Assembly (NCBI GenBank): GCA_963971305.1
Contig: OZ020311.1
Location: 6,758,001 to 6,822,000, forward strand
Source: Arcuatula senhousia
Taxonomy: Eukaryota; Mollusca; Bivalvia; Mytilida; Mytilidae
Reading direction: 5' to 3'
DNA length: 64,000 bases
The translations under genes were made by a program, and so were the position numbers. The notes under the pieces are model-generated. The model did not search any database, was not told where the DNA came from, and saw only the letters and a list, made by a program, of their open reading frames with translations. Shown piece by piece: positions 1-10,956 of this stretch (its first letter is position 1; the number at the start of each line of letters is the position of its first letter).

Positions 1-631
1 AATCGTTTCCAAAAGGTCGCTTTCTCGAATTTCAAATCAATAACCAATATATAATTTATTATATATTAATGTTGCAGGGGCTGTTTCTGGGGGTAAAGAA
101 ACTCTGCGTAGGGTTCAATCGTTTTATTACCAAATATTACATGGCTCTGAAATTTACAACAAATCAAGTATCAAATATAGAAGTAACAATCAATCAATAT
201 AGTATAACAATATCACAGAAAAAATATAGTAAAATTTTTATGTTGTAATAGCTCTTTTGTAACTCAGAGGTGCGATCTGTTATAGTACATTTAACCTTTT
301 CAAAATATACATCGCATTCCATAGTGATTGGATGTGTATTGCATTCCAATAGAACGACATTGAGCCAACCTCAAAACTTTATATGAAAATATGAAGGTGT
401 ATTTGCGTGATTAAAATAGCAAAATAACTTTAAATGTGTAAATTGATAATCTGTAACTCTAATAAGTCATTATCAAAATATGTTTCTAAATAGTAAATGT
501 AAAGTTTTGTAAATCCGCTTGATACAATATTGGAATATTAAATAATCAAAAATATTAAGGGAGACAATAAAAATCTTACCACACGCAAATATACAGACTA
601 AGCTTACCACTTGTGGAGCAAGCCGTTAAAG
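1..631. other. Host flank left of the large transposon, part of an older inverted-repeat element
   Basis: No coding gene is visible. Bases 23-68 read as an imperfect inverted copy of 12105-12153 on the far side of the transposon: about 45 bp with 4-5 mismatches, starting TCTCGAATTTCAAATC. If the transposon is removed, these arms bound a sequence of roughly 680 bp, so the large element may have landed inside an older inverted-repeat element. The last eight bases (624-631) are the left copy of the target-site duplication. Confidence 0.5.
624..631. repeat. Left target-site duplication (8 bp)
   Basis: The bases cgttaaag directly precede the transposon terminus CACAGG and are repeated exactly at 12074-12081 after the opposite terminus. 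This fixes both element ends to the base. Confidence 0.9.
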
Positions 632-1748
632 CACAGGCGCTTGGGTACAAACTGTGATTCTCGGTGTTTTACCTTATTCCTGGCTTATTTGCATAATAAT
701 CCCTTGAGTGCCTCATATTGTGTTTGAATACGCATGTCTGACCCGTATTTCTAACGTTTTTATAATTTTTAGGCAAGCGCCAGCGAAGCCTTATGGAGTC
801 TATAGAGTAGTGATGATTTTCGCGTTTTTTTTCTGTCTAGACGGAGTGATTTTCCTGGATCCAGACTGGAAGAAAATGCTTTATTTTCTATATTACTTTT
901 CAATATTTTTTAACATGATATACACTTCTATAAATCTCAATTTTTATTGGCACTTTATATGACCGGCACAAGTTTTATTTATTCCTTTGCATCTTTCATG
1001 CCGAACTTTTTAGTTAAAGGCGATAGAATATACATTATGCATTCATCTATTACTTGATTGGTTCGTATAAATATTTCTCTCATTTGATTGGTCAATGCAT
1101 GGATTCAGATTCTAGCTTCACCATTCATAAAATCAGTACAAAATAATACACATCATTGGGACGAGTGCATTTTAATCGAAGGGGTGTTTCAATCGATACC
1201 GTTTTTACACGATACCTGTCTTGTGTGTGTAATTGTGTTCATTAACTTTAAATTTGATGGCATCTGCATGACGATCCTTTCTTCGCTCACCAAAATTAAT
1301 AATTTGCAAACATTTTGAACAATATACTTTAACAGAGAATAAATCTATTATAGTTCTTTATATTTCGCTTGCCTTTAAACGCTTTAGCGCTTTGATTGAT
1401 ATTTACCCTCGTATAAAAAACCACAAGGCAGACAACTGTCCGCCATTTTTTTTGTTATGAAAATACATAAAAATTTGACCTACCTTCTTTCCGGGGGAAA
1501 AGCGCTGTAAAAACGTGCTGTCCTCTAATACCTATCATTGGCGATGTTCACACACATACACAAGATAATGTTTATATCAGTCCTGAGGCACAAATTGTTT
1601 ATTAACCATTTATAATCAATCATTTTCGTCATAGGTTTCACATTTTCACATTTCCATGGACGGAAGTAGACCAAGGGAGGTCACTCTAATTTTCCCGCGC
1701 TTCAGAACTACTCGGACGTTTTCTTCTGAAACAATAAAAAATCCCGAT
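632..1748 (+). repeat. Left 1,117-bp terminal inverted repeat
   Basis: It pairs with 10957-12073. Short open frames of 84 and 76 codons inside it are identical in both arms, which reflects the repeat and not two conserved genes. Similarity stops after atcccgat at 1748: the next base differs from its partner at 10956. A TIR of this length is unusually long and could contain the outward-facing ends needed for transposition as well as promoters facing inward. Confidence 0.9.
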
Positions 1749-1824
1749 GACTTTTGGCGCAAAATTTGATTTTAGCAAAATAAGTTTACTTCTTTACCAA
1801 AAACATTAGAAAAAAGTATTCTGA

Positions 1825-1874
1825 GTCAGTTGGCAGACCTGCATGGAATTCCAAGCAAACTTGCCATTACTGAC
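1825..1874 (+). promoter_or_regulatory. Dyad-symmetric site upstream of the transposase (copy 1)
   Basis: The core palindrome TGGAATTCCA lies at 1844-1853. It is flanked by 13 and 15 spacer bases and then by complementary arms GTCAGT (1825-1830) and ACTGAC (1869-1874). The spacer shares GACCTGCA with the other two copies. The site ends 7 bp before the proposed start codon of transposase exon 1. It may be a protein-binding site, an RNA hairpin in the 5' UTR, or both. Confidence 0.55.
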
Positions 1875-1881
1875 ATCTACC

Positions 1882-4800
1882 ATGGATGAATGTGAAAAAG
1901 AAAGCTGTGCTGATGTACAAAATGCAAATGTACATGAATCCAACAAAATTGACATTGAAGATGGAAAGGAGACATCTAAAGAGAGAATAGTTTCTTGGTA
2001 ATTCATAAAATAAGTTATAAAAAGTCTGACAATAATATACATAACCATGTAACTTTTTGTTGTTATGTTTTCACAATTGAAAAAAAAAGGGGGGGGGTAC
2101 TCCTTGCTAAAAACAATTGATTAGCATTTCACTCTTTAAATCAAGAAAGATTTATCTTAAAATCTCAATAACATGCTCAAGCACCAACTATTGTGTGTAA
2201 TATCAAAGAAAGACTAATCAGCATTGCATTAGTCAAAAGGACCTTTTCCCTTTTTTTTTGGTAAAGGGGGGGGGCATTATTCTCTGACAATCCTTTATAT
2301 TCTAAAGAGCCATATTCTTTATTCTCTATATTTTGGGGCTTTTACTCTACTTATTTTTGGTATCACAATTCTTTATTCTAAACATGCCAAGACAAGGCAT
2401 TACAAGGCAAACTACATGTACATGTACAATGTACTGTGAGTAAAGTGTACATGTACAATGCAATAAATGTATGCATGTTTGTACAATAAAATTTTCAATT
2501 ATACATGTATGTTTAAACCGTACTTCTCCACTATTTCCTTCGCATATAATTGTGACTAGCATTGCTAATAAAAAACTAAAAAAGAAACATTAGAAACAGT
2601 ATACGCCACACAACATATTTGGCTGCTGGCTTAGCTCGTCCTAATTTTGGATTAATTTAAAAAAATGTTGGCCATGGTTAAAAAACACTTTTTACTATAC
2701 AATTATAGTAACCTTTATTCCATTAACCTTTTGCTATGCTAACACAACAGATAGCCTTAGGGAGCAACCATTTGATTTTTTTTTTTGGGGGGGGGGGGTG
2801 TGGATATTTTTGTCGTCCTGCTTTTTTATTTTGGAAAAAACAAGCCTGGATTTTTGTTTTGCATGCTAGGACACACAAGTTTCTTTATTTGTAAAGCTAC
2901 TATTAATTACTAAGCTGTTTTTTTTTTAATTCAAAGCACTGTCCTGCATGCCTTTTTATTTCTGGATTTTTGCCATCCTGCCTTTTTTATTTCAAATTTC
3001 ACTATAGACCCTCCCCCATAAAAAACCAAATGGTTGATCCCTTAAAATATGTACCCTTACATTTTGGTTGATGAAAAGGGGTAGTTTAAAATATGCATGA
3101 CATTTATATTATACAAAAATGTATCATTAATGACATTTTTTGAGAGGGAAGGGTTGTGGTTATATAAATCAGATGTGCATTACTCTTTTTATAGGTTACA
3201 AGAGCATATTCAAGTAGTGCCAGAAAAAGAATTATCATTAAATGAAATATGTGAAGCTTTTACTGGCACAAGTGGAAACATTAAATCTATCAGCAATGGT
3301 GTTGGCAGAACAGTGCAAAAAGTGTTCCCAAAATTAAAAGTTACAAGAAAAAGATGCAAAAGCGATTGGACAACAAGACAAATAGTTTATGGTGGAATTT
3401 TTTGGCGCTCTTGTAATAAAAATATTGAATTTCATCACATCACAACTTTGTCAAAAGATTTTTTTGTTCTAAATGAAAGCCAAAAGTGCATAAGACTTGG
3501 ACATATGCTTAATTTCATGATAAATTCAAACCGAGTTGTTATCGAATTATCTTTTCAAAGCAATTTGGAATGGTTCATCACTATCCGTGACAGACAGGAC
3601 GTCAAACCTAGTAATTTTGGCATGAGCGATAACTACGTCCTTGAAGAAAATAATGTACAAGGAATCCTCTATGGAATAAGAAATGTACGTATGTGCAAAG
3701 GGATTTCTGAAAATCTAGGGCATAGAGATAATGAATGTATAAAAGAAATATTCACCAATAATGCTGTCAAGTCCACCAATGAAGTATACCGCTCTCTTCA
3801 ATGTCAGCATATTCTCAACTTTAGATCTCATCCTGGAGTTCTGGTCTGCTCTGCTTGCAAAAGCCTTCTGCAAGAAAAAAATGTTTTAAGAGATGTTACT
3901 AACACACATGTCCAAATTGTGGACCATGAATATACAAGAATGGAAAAACAATGTAAATCTAAAAGTAAGAAACCAATCAATGACCATAATGACCATTCTT
4001 ATATGAACATAAATGATAAGGCTAAAAAGGCTAGAATTGAACTTAGTAGTACATGTTCAGCTGATTCTGAGCAAATTTCAGGTAGTGAGATAAGAAACAA
4101 TTTGAATAAAAAAACTGAACACAAGATTGTACAAAATAATGGTAACAACACAGAATTACATGTAGCTACAGAAGACAATGGGTTAGAATTAACATTGTCT
4201 AAAAGGGACTGTGATGATATGCATTCAATTTTGGATGAAATGAGTAAAAATAAATGTCCACCTAAAATTATGGAATTTTTATTGTCTCAGAAGGCTGCAC
4301 TTTCAAGTCATCCAAATGGAAGACGTTGGAATGCAAACATTATACGCCTGTGTCTTACCATGTGGTGCAGGAGTCCAAAATGCTATGCAGATTTGAAGCA
4401 AAGTGGGTTTGTGGTAATGCCGTCACAGAAAATCCTGCAAGTATACAAAAATAAATTTCATCAAAAAGCAGGTCTTAACAAAGAGTTGATACACTGGATG
4501 AAAAATGAAGCCCTCAATAGAAACCTACCGCCTGAAGGTTATGAGGGTGGATTGGTTTTAGATGAAATGTCAATTCAGAGTGATATACAGTTTTATTCCA
4601 AAAATGGCAAAACTTATCTTATTGGATTTACTGACATATTAGATGAATCAAACATGATGGACAGCATCAGTAGTGGAAAGAAGGAACTTTCGCTAGCAAC
4701 GCATGTTTTGCAATTTGTTTTTTTAGGATTTACAGGATTTAGATTCCCACTTTTTCATTTTCCAACAAAGCAAGCCAGTGCTTCTGAATTAAATATTTTG

Positions 4801-5769
4801 TTCTGGAAAATTATTAATTTACTACAAATCTTTGGTTTCACAGTCAGATATGTAAGCTTAGATGGGGCTCAAACAAATAGAGATTTTGCCAAAATTTTGT
4901 TAGGAGATTTCAGTTCTGCAAGTGTTACTACCATGAAAGTGCAGAACATATTTTCATTGGTCCCACAATACTCTTATGTTATCATGGACTATTCCCATGT
5001 TATGAAAAAAATAAGAAACAATTTAATTAAAAGTGGAAAAGAGGAGTCTTACAAAAGACATCTGTTACATAAAGGAAATTTCATATACTGGGAACATCTA
5101 AAAAATGCCTATATATGGGATATAACAAATAATCCATTCCCAATTCATCAAAAGCTCTCGCATGAACATTTCCATCTTTCAAATGAATCAAAAATGAGAA
5201 ACAAATTAGCAGAAGAAGTTCTTAACAAGGAAATGCTGCATTTGATGGACAGTTTGGGCGATAAAAGCTCACATCTTAAAAGCACAATTGAATTACTGGA
5301 ACAAACCAGTGTTCTTGTACAAAATTTTAGAGATCACCGCCCTATTAGTGAACCAAGTGATATTAGGCTTGAACAAAATCAACAGGTTTTAAGATGGTTT
5401 CAAGATTGGGAGAAGTGTATACTTTTAAATGCTGATTTAAAAGACAAAGAAAAGCATATGATATCACATCAAACAAGAGCTGACATATGTTCCCTTTTAA
5501 TAGGATTTCATGAGTTATGTACTGAAAAACTTAAAACTTGTTCAGCTTCTATAGTACCAGATAGACTAAACTCTGATGTAATTGAAAATGTTTTTTGTCA
5601 GCAGAGAGGGCTTTACAATGGCAACAACACCAATCCAACTTACCTTAACTACTGCCGCACTATGAATGCTATCATCTTAGGACAAGAGACTGTATCCAAG
5701 AAGTCTAACTCAGGTGGAATAATTCCAGAGGGGGCACAACCATTCAGCTACTCCTTAAAGCCATGTTAA
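1882..5769 (+). CDS. P-element-like DDE transposase, two exons
   Basis: Exon 1 is 1882-1997: an ATG in the context accATGGat, encoding 38 acidic codons starting MDECEKES. A donor GTAATT follows. Exon 2 is 3195-5769 after the acceptor tttttatag. The join keeps frame (TG|G) and gives about 896 residues. An unspliced frame from 3097 would give 890. Near residues 240-270 lies a Cys/His cluster (CQH...CSAC) of zinc-binding look. The catalytic-type blocks follow in P-element order: GLVLDEMSIQ (first Asp), then VSLDGAQTNRDF (second Asp), then LNSDVIENVFCQQRG with the third acidic residue and a later NPTYLNY. This spacing and wording match the P/THAP9 family. I see no canonical N-terminal THAP finger (C2CH). 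Neighbouring genes B and C face the opposite way. Likely role: cutting and joining the element ends in the nucleus. Confidence 0.75.
1998..3194 (+). other. Intron of the transposase gene
   Basis: About 1.2 kb with GTAATT at the 5' end and a pyrimidine-rich tttttatag at the 3' end. It contains stop codons in the reading frame just past the donor, so an unspliced message would encode only a 39-residue peptide from the exon 1 start. It holds TACATGTA-rich sequence at 2410-2515, G-runs and a nested small inverted-repeat element at 2755-3045. Confidence 0.6.
2755..3045. mobile_element. Small inverted-repeat element nested in the transposase intron
   Basis: The left end reads CCTTAGGGAGCAACCATTTG and the right end is its approximate complement, ending in CAAATGGTTGATCCCTTAA. 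G-runs and pieces with the word 'ttttatttctggattttt' lie inside. The same family, with better arms, occurs at 44545-44842. No coding capacity. Confidence 0.6.
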
Positions 5770-5856
5770 AAGATATGATGATAGTACATGATCCTTTCAG
5801 CTGTGATTTAAATGTAAGTACACTTTATATAACTCTGTGTACATGTATCTTAAAAA

Positions 5857-5907
5857 TATCAGACAGGACAGTTAGCTTGGAATTCCATGCAAGTCGCCCA
5901 TCTGATA
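5857..5907 (-). promoter_or_regulatory. Dyad-symmetric site between convergent genes (copy 2)
   Basis: TGGAATTCCA lies at 5878-5887, with 14- and 13-bp spacers and outer arms TATCAGA (5857-5863) and TCTGATA (5901-5907). On the minus strand it shares the GCGAC.TGCATGG core and AAGCTAACTGT tail with copy 3. It lies between the 3' ends of the transposase and helicase genes. Confidence 0.5.
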
Positions 5908-6068
5908 AACACATTTATTCATTGTCAGAAATATATTAAAGCCATTTAATGTCCATCACTTGAAGACTTAATAATTTGAAATCCTTCAAGGTGTCATATA
6001 GGGAGGTCCTTTGTTCCGGTAGTTATATAAATAATGTTCTATCAATTAAAAATCCTGTTTGTTCAATA

Positions 6069-9000
6069 TTACTGACATAGTGGACAGTGATATAACATAT
6101 TTTCAGCAGTAAACTTGTCCCACAATTCAATATCATCTAAATTTACACATGATCTGTGATACCAAACAGTGCAGTCATCACAGCATATCCAATCCTCACC
6201 TTCAATGTACTTTTTATTGCAAATTCCACAATTTTCATTGTTATCTCCACTTTCCTCTACCACATGTTTTTTCTTTCTGGTTGTTTTTCCCTTACTTTGC
6301 AATTTTCTCTTTCCCTTTCCTTTACCCTTGCCTTTACATGTACTTGTAGGCTTATTGGAAGATTGACATGTAGCCTCTTTTGTCACTTTGGCTGCTGAAT
6401 TAGATGGACCAGACTGATTTTCATCGTCCGACCTATCTGGCGACCTATCTGGCAAGCATGTTTGTAATCTCTTTCCCTTTCCTTTACCCTTGCCTTTACT
6501 TGTAGGCTTATTGGAAGATTGATATGTAGCCTCTTTTGTCACTTTGGCTGCTGAACTAGACTGATGTTCATTGTCCAACCTATCTTGCGAGCATGTTTGT
6601 AATCCTGACGTCCCAGGTAGCTGTTCATTATCAGATTCATTCCGATTATCAATGTCAACATCAACTAAATTATGTAATGCAGAAATTTCAGGTTGACTTT
6701 CAAGTTCATTTACATCCTTGCTTTTCTGCTCTTCCGTGTTAGTTGAATGATTGTCGTTACCCGGTTTTTGTTTAGTTTTATCAAATATTTGAAGTATTTC
6801 TGGATTTGGTATACTGTTGCAATTGGAAACTGCTGCAGATAATGTTTCAATTATGTCAGACTTTTTCTTGGATTTGGCTATCTGTAATCCATAGGCTGCA
6901 CATAATGACATTAAATCTTTTTTAATGAATTTGTCAAGCACATTAGAACCTTGCATCAGTTCACTTTTGAGTCTAAGGTGAAATGCCTCTTTGTTTTGGG
7001 ATCTGTCTTGTTGAAGAAATTGCACATCTAGATGTTTTGATTTCGTCTTGCTCTTTTCCATCACTTTTTTCCTTAGTGCTTTACTTTTGTCAACTTTTAA
7101 CGCACAAAGATAATCTTTTCTAAATTGGGCCATGGATACCTTGACAAACAAACATATGATGTTTTTAAATATTGACTGAAGTATGTCACAATACAAACAA
7201 CTGTCTGCTTTGCATAGTTTACAGTCATCTAAATTTGATTCAGATTCAGTAATTGTAATATCATGCTCTTGACCATAGAATTCTTTGATCAAATAAAAAA
7301 ATAGCTTCTCTAATATGTTACTCTTCAGTATTGAGGCCTCGACATCTGAGTACATATCACTCCTCTTTTCATACAAATTATCATATGTCATTTGGTCTCT
7401 ACAATGCTGTTCTAGCTTTTGAAAAAAATTAAAGCAATCATCAGTAATATTACAAAGTGCCTCTGCTCTATTCTGTTTTCTTTGGGTTTCCAGTAGACTA
7501 CCTGGGTATGATGTTGTTTGAGCCAGGTCAGCATAAGTAATACAAAGTGAGCTTAGGATATCATTAATCTTTTTACTCCGATTTACAATTTTCTCTTTCC
7601 CAGGTGCAAACAAAGCATTTCTAAGAACTTTGGAGTTTCTGTATTTCAATTTAGCAACAACATAACCACCAACATATCTTATCTTGCCTCTTGCAGATGA
7701 TTCTAAATTTTGATCCAAAGAAATTTTTGGCAAGATGTTTGGCCAAGATTTTTCATTTCTTTCTTCCACTTCTTTCAGCATTAATGACTGTAAATTGAAA
7801 GTTATATTGGATAATATCTGAAATGTTGAATTTTTGTCCAATGATTTGTACTTCTCTGCCAGTGATGATGTCATTTCTCTGTATTCAGAGGACTGCATGT
7901 ACCTATTTATTTCCAAATAGAATTTGTTGAAGTCTTTCGCTGCAAATTGAACTTTGGTATCTGGAAATGCATTCAAAGATATGTCATGGAATTTAGTTTT
8001 TTGAAAATCATACCACTGGGAAAAAGCTAATAATATTTCCAAAGACCCTGTTTTGACTTTTACTGCAGCATCATAGAGTGGTGTATCATGCATATCAGTA
8101 ATGACATCATCAAAAACTTTTGTTAAGTGTTGAGGCATTTCCATTTCATCAATGATATTGAGAATATCAGGTTCAATATCAGAAAACTCAGACCCTGTCT
8201 TCTTCTCCTCAAAATAATCTAATGTGTCATCATTTGATGTTGAATTGCAGTCTGTTTTATAACTATCAGTCTCTGAGTTGTTGTTTAAGTCACATTCTTG
8301 GTCTACTTTAGTTTTGCAGCATTTTATTACATCATTGTTGTTAACAACATGACCTGAGCTATCTTTATACAGCCGGTAAACATTATCAGGATGAGGTTTT
8401 ACTAGTGATGGCTTAAAATTCTTTATCATGAGTCCATCAGATGTTTTTGCTCGACCAACAGCTACTCCAATCTGGCCAGGAAAATGTGCATTACTGCAAT
8501 CAACAACAACATGTTCCAAAGTCATCCCCTGGGATTTGTGAATTGTTATTGCATAGGCTAACTTAATGGGAAATTGGAGCCTTTTTGCATAGATGATCTT
8601 GTCTACAGGGTCAAACTTGGTAAATAGGTATTTCTCTTATTTAACAGTTTTGGTATTTTTTCCAACGGGAAACTTTACTGTAATACTAATATTATCAAGC
8701 TCAATGACAGTGCCTATCTTACCATTTACCAAGTCATCAGTAAGATTTACCAACAGCATAACTGGTGTGCCCACTTTCACACCTAAATATTTTGGGGCAA
8801 GAATCTTTGCCAAAAAATTATTGCTACCATGATCCTCTGATTGAAAAACATACAGTTGCGAAGGAATACGTTGAAGTTTTTGGTAGTTGAACAAATCGAC
8901 ATCAACATTTCTTGCAAATAAATGAACCGCCTTTTCTGTATCTTCTTCACTTAGTGGTCTACTTAGCGATTGCAAAAATGCAGTTGTTTCTGGGGAAATG

Positions 9001-9608
9001 GATGCTTGTTCTAATTCATTAACGGCTTTAATAAGCAGATGTTCTGACTGTCTATGAATTATTAATAAATTTACATGGTGAGGAAACGCGTCTTTAAACC
9101 AGGGCACAGTAAAGCATGGGTGTCCAAAGTCTCCATACAATTCATTTTTAACGGGTGGAAGTTGGAAAAAATCCCCACTCAAAATGACAGAAATTCCACC
9201 AAAATACAGTGTTTTATTTTTTAGTTCCCGGCAAATAAACTCAACTTGGCTCAGTATTTTAGAACTGATCATTGATACCTCATCAATCACTAAATAATCA
9301 GTTTTCAAAATATTTGACTTCACATAGTCATATCTCTCATCATTTGAAATAAGATGCAGGAGTTCACAATTTTGGTACCTTCCATCTTGCAAACCAGCCC
9401 ATTTGTGCAGTGTGAAAGCCTTCTCTCCTTCAAAAACAGATGTAGCAATGCCTGTTGAACAGGTCAAGGCTACAACATGACCATGCTTTCTTAGATGTTT
9501 TACTGCTGATTGTATAACGAATGATTTGCCAGTGCCTGCTTGGCCTGTTAATAAAACATTATGACCTCCTAGTATTAAATCATAGGCTTGTCTTTGATCT
9601 TCATCCAT
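6069..9608 (-). CDS. PIF1-like helicase with SAP and PHD modules, one in-frame stop
   Basis: The start is the ATG at 9608, with a stop codon two codons upstream in frame. Walker A is GQAGTGKS (residues 22-29). Walker B is DEVSMIS. The PIF1-type block GDFFQLPPV follows, then VMLLVNLTDDLVNGKIGTV. A TAA at 8637-8639 stops the frame. Directly after it the same frame continues through the remaining helicase motifs AITIHKSQGMT and GQIGVAVGRAKT, so one base change separates this from an open gene of about 1,179 codons. Downstream are YVGGYVVAKL, a Cys cluster (CKLCKADSCLYC), a SAP-like helix pair (KKDLMSLCAAYGL), a duplicated Lys/Gly tract and a C-terminal C4HC3 PHD finger starting CGICNKKY and ending CPLC. 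Likely nuclear and involved in transposition or repair. I see no Rep/HUH domain, so it is not a Helitron protein. Confidence 0.78.
6306..6557 (-). repeat. Internal tandem duplication in the helicase gene
   Basis: Two copies of about 85-90 bp (6306-6400 and 6473-6557) encode the same stretch: SAAKVTKEAT, then SSNKPTS and a KGKGKGKGKR basic tract. One copy has 9 extra bases. The duplication lengthens the linker before the PHD finger without breaking the frame. Confidence 0.7.
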
Positions 9609-9669
9609 AGTTTATCAAAGGTGTGTTGGAAAATTAAAATCACAATTTACTTGTTTATGTAACGTTGAA

Positions 9670-9722
9670 ATATCAAACAGAACAGTTAGCTTGGAATTCC
9701 ATGCAGGTCGCCCATTTGATAT
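9670..9722 (-). promoter_or_regulatory. Dyad-symmetric site upstream of the helicase (copy 3)
   Basis: Perfect 8-bp outer arms ATATCAAA (9670-9677) and TTTGATAT (9715-9722) surround 14- and 13-bp spacers and the palindrome TGGAATTCCA (9692-9701). The site lies 62 bp before the helicase start on the minus strand and after the end of the SGNH gene. Confidence 0.55.
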
Positions 9723-9781
9723 ACAACCTTATTGTCAATATTATTGTCATACAAGTATACAAATGTACATGAAGTTAAAAT

Positions 9782-10522
9782 TTACCAACACTCTGTTAAT
9801 ATTCTATTTCCTATTTCTCTCAACCACACTCTGGCAAGATTTTGTTTTGGGTGAATCCCATCCTTGTATAGGTTAAAATTGAAATATTGTGTTGTAGTGG
9901 GTTTTTTACCGGCTTTGCGTTTTGAGCTTGCTTTGAGAAATTTTGAAAAATCTGGTGAGTCTGTAGAGCCTATGCTTGAATTTATTTTACAAATTTCAGA
10001 ATTTACTTTTTGTACTTGTGCTTCCAAAAGAATTTCTTGAGCTTCAAATATTGATGTATCAGGGTGGTTCTGGTAGCTGTTCCAATGAACAATGGAATAA
10101 ACTGGAATCTGCAAAAATGAATATTTAACATTATTAGTATATCCAGATAAAAGATCCTGAAACCTGTGCATATAATCTATGATGTGGTCAACAGTATCAT
10201 TGTTTGTAGTTCTCAATGAGATATCCATTCCTGTTGTACTCTTTTGTGTAAGGTCACATGTACCCAACCAGATAAAAATGTGAATCCGCACAAGATGTTG
10301 AAGTTCCGCATCTATATTACGTCTTAACCATTGAAAGCGGTCTTCTATTCTATCTCCACTTTTGCACCACCAAACAATATTATAATCAAAAGGATTTACA
10401 ATGTTATTCTTAAGATAGTTCCCTTTGCTGTCAGACAATATTACTGGTGTAAATTTTCTTGGTCCTATAGGTGCAGTAAATTGCGATTTGATTAAGTAAT
10501 TGGCAAGCTTTACCTCCGACAT
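9782..10522 (-). CDS. SGNH/GDSL-type hydrolase carried by the transposon
   Basis: A frame of 246 codons starts at the ATG at 10522, which encodes MSEVKLANYL. An upstream GTG at 10528 is in frame but ATG is preferred. SGNH blocks can be read in order: ILSDSKGNYL (nucleophile Ser, block I), WCKSGDRI (block II Gly), FIWLGTCDLT (block III) and KDGIHPKQN (block V, Asp-x-x-His). Block III has Cys where most family members have Asn (GxND), which would alter the oxyanion hole. A Lys/Arg-rich patch, SSKRKAGKK, lies near the C-terminus. SGNH domains are known in some non-LTR retrotransposons, where their function is unclear. The substrate here is unknown. It lies 173 bp upstream of the helicase start on the same strand, so a shared transcript is possible but not shown. 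Confidence 0.68.
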   Translation of the reverse strand: MSEVKLANYLIKSQFTAPIGPRKFTPVILSDSKGNYLKNNIVNPFDYNIVWWCKSGDRIEDRFQWLRRNIDAELQHLVRIHIFIWLGTCDLTQKSTTGMDISLRTTNNDTVDHIIDYMHRFQDLLSGYTNNVKYSFLQIPVYSIVHWNSYQNHPDTSIFEAQEILLEAQVQKVNSEICKINSSIGSTDSPDFSKFLKASSKRKAGKKPTTTQYFNFNLYKDGIHPKQNLARVWLREIGNRILTECW

Positions 10523-10956
10523 TATCACATTGAGATTTTAGAATATCAAAATTAAGGAACAGTATTAATTATAACAGTAAACTATTGAAGTGCATTGATT
10601 GTTCAGGATGACATATATGCTCACAATAAACCAAACAACTTCATGGTATTAATCACGCAACTTTGTTTAAATGTAAATGAATACGTACTGTTTGTCACAA
10701 TTTATACAGATGACAGTTTATATTGTTTAAGTTTTCACATTATTTATAGTTGCACTGATCAGCTGATTGTTTATGAAAAGTGACTTGTCCTCATTTTAAG
10801 CAAAACAATATGAATTAATGTTCTATGAATTACAGACAATGATGATTTTCGTGTAGAAATAAGTATCAGGGTTTATTATAACATTAATCCATGAAAATAA
10901 CTCGAAAATTTTAGAAAATCTTCAAAATATATCACATGTAAACAGATCGACTAATA
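10523..10956. other. Spacer between the SGNH gene and the right TIR
   Basis: AT-rich with no convincing open frame or known motif. It presumably contains the 5' region of the SGNH gene. A TGGAATTCCA dyad like those near the other two genes is not present here. Confidence 0.4.

Noticed and set aside
708..1318. Open frames of 84 and 76 codons conserved at both transposon ends
   Set aside because: Identity comes from the inverted repeat itself. No recognisable domain, and no independent evidence of coding.
8593..8832. Plus-strand open frame opposite the helicase
   Set aside because: Antisense shadow of a conserved helicase region with no family match.
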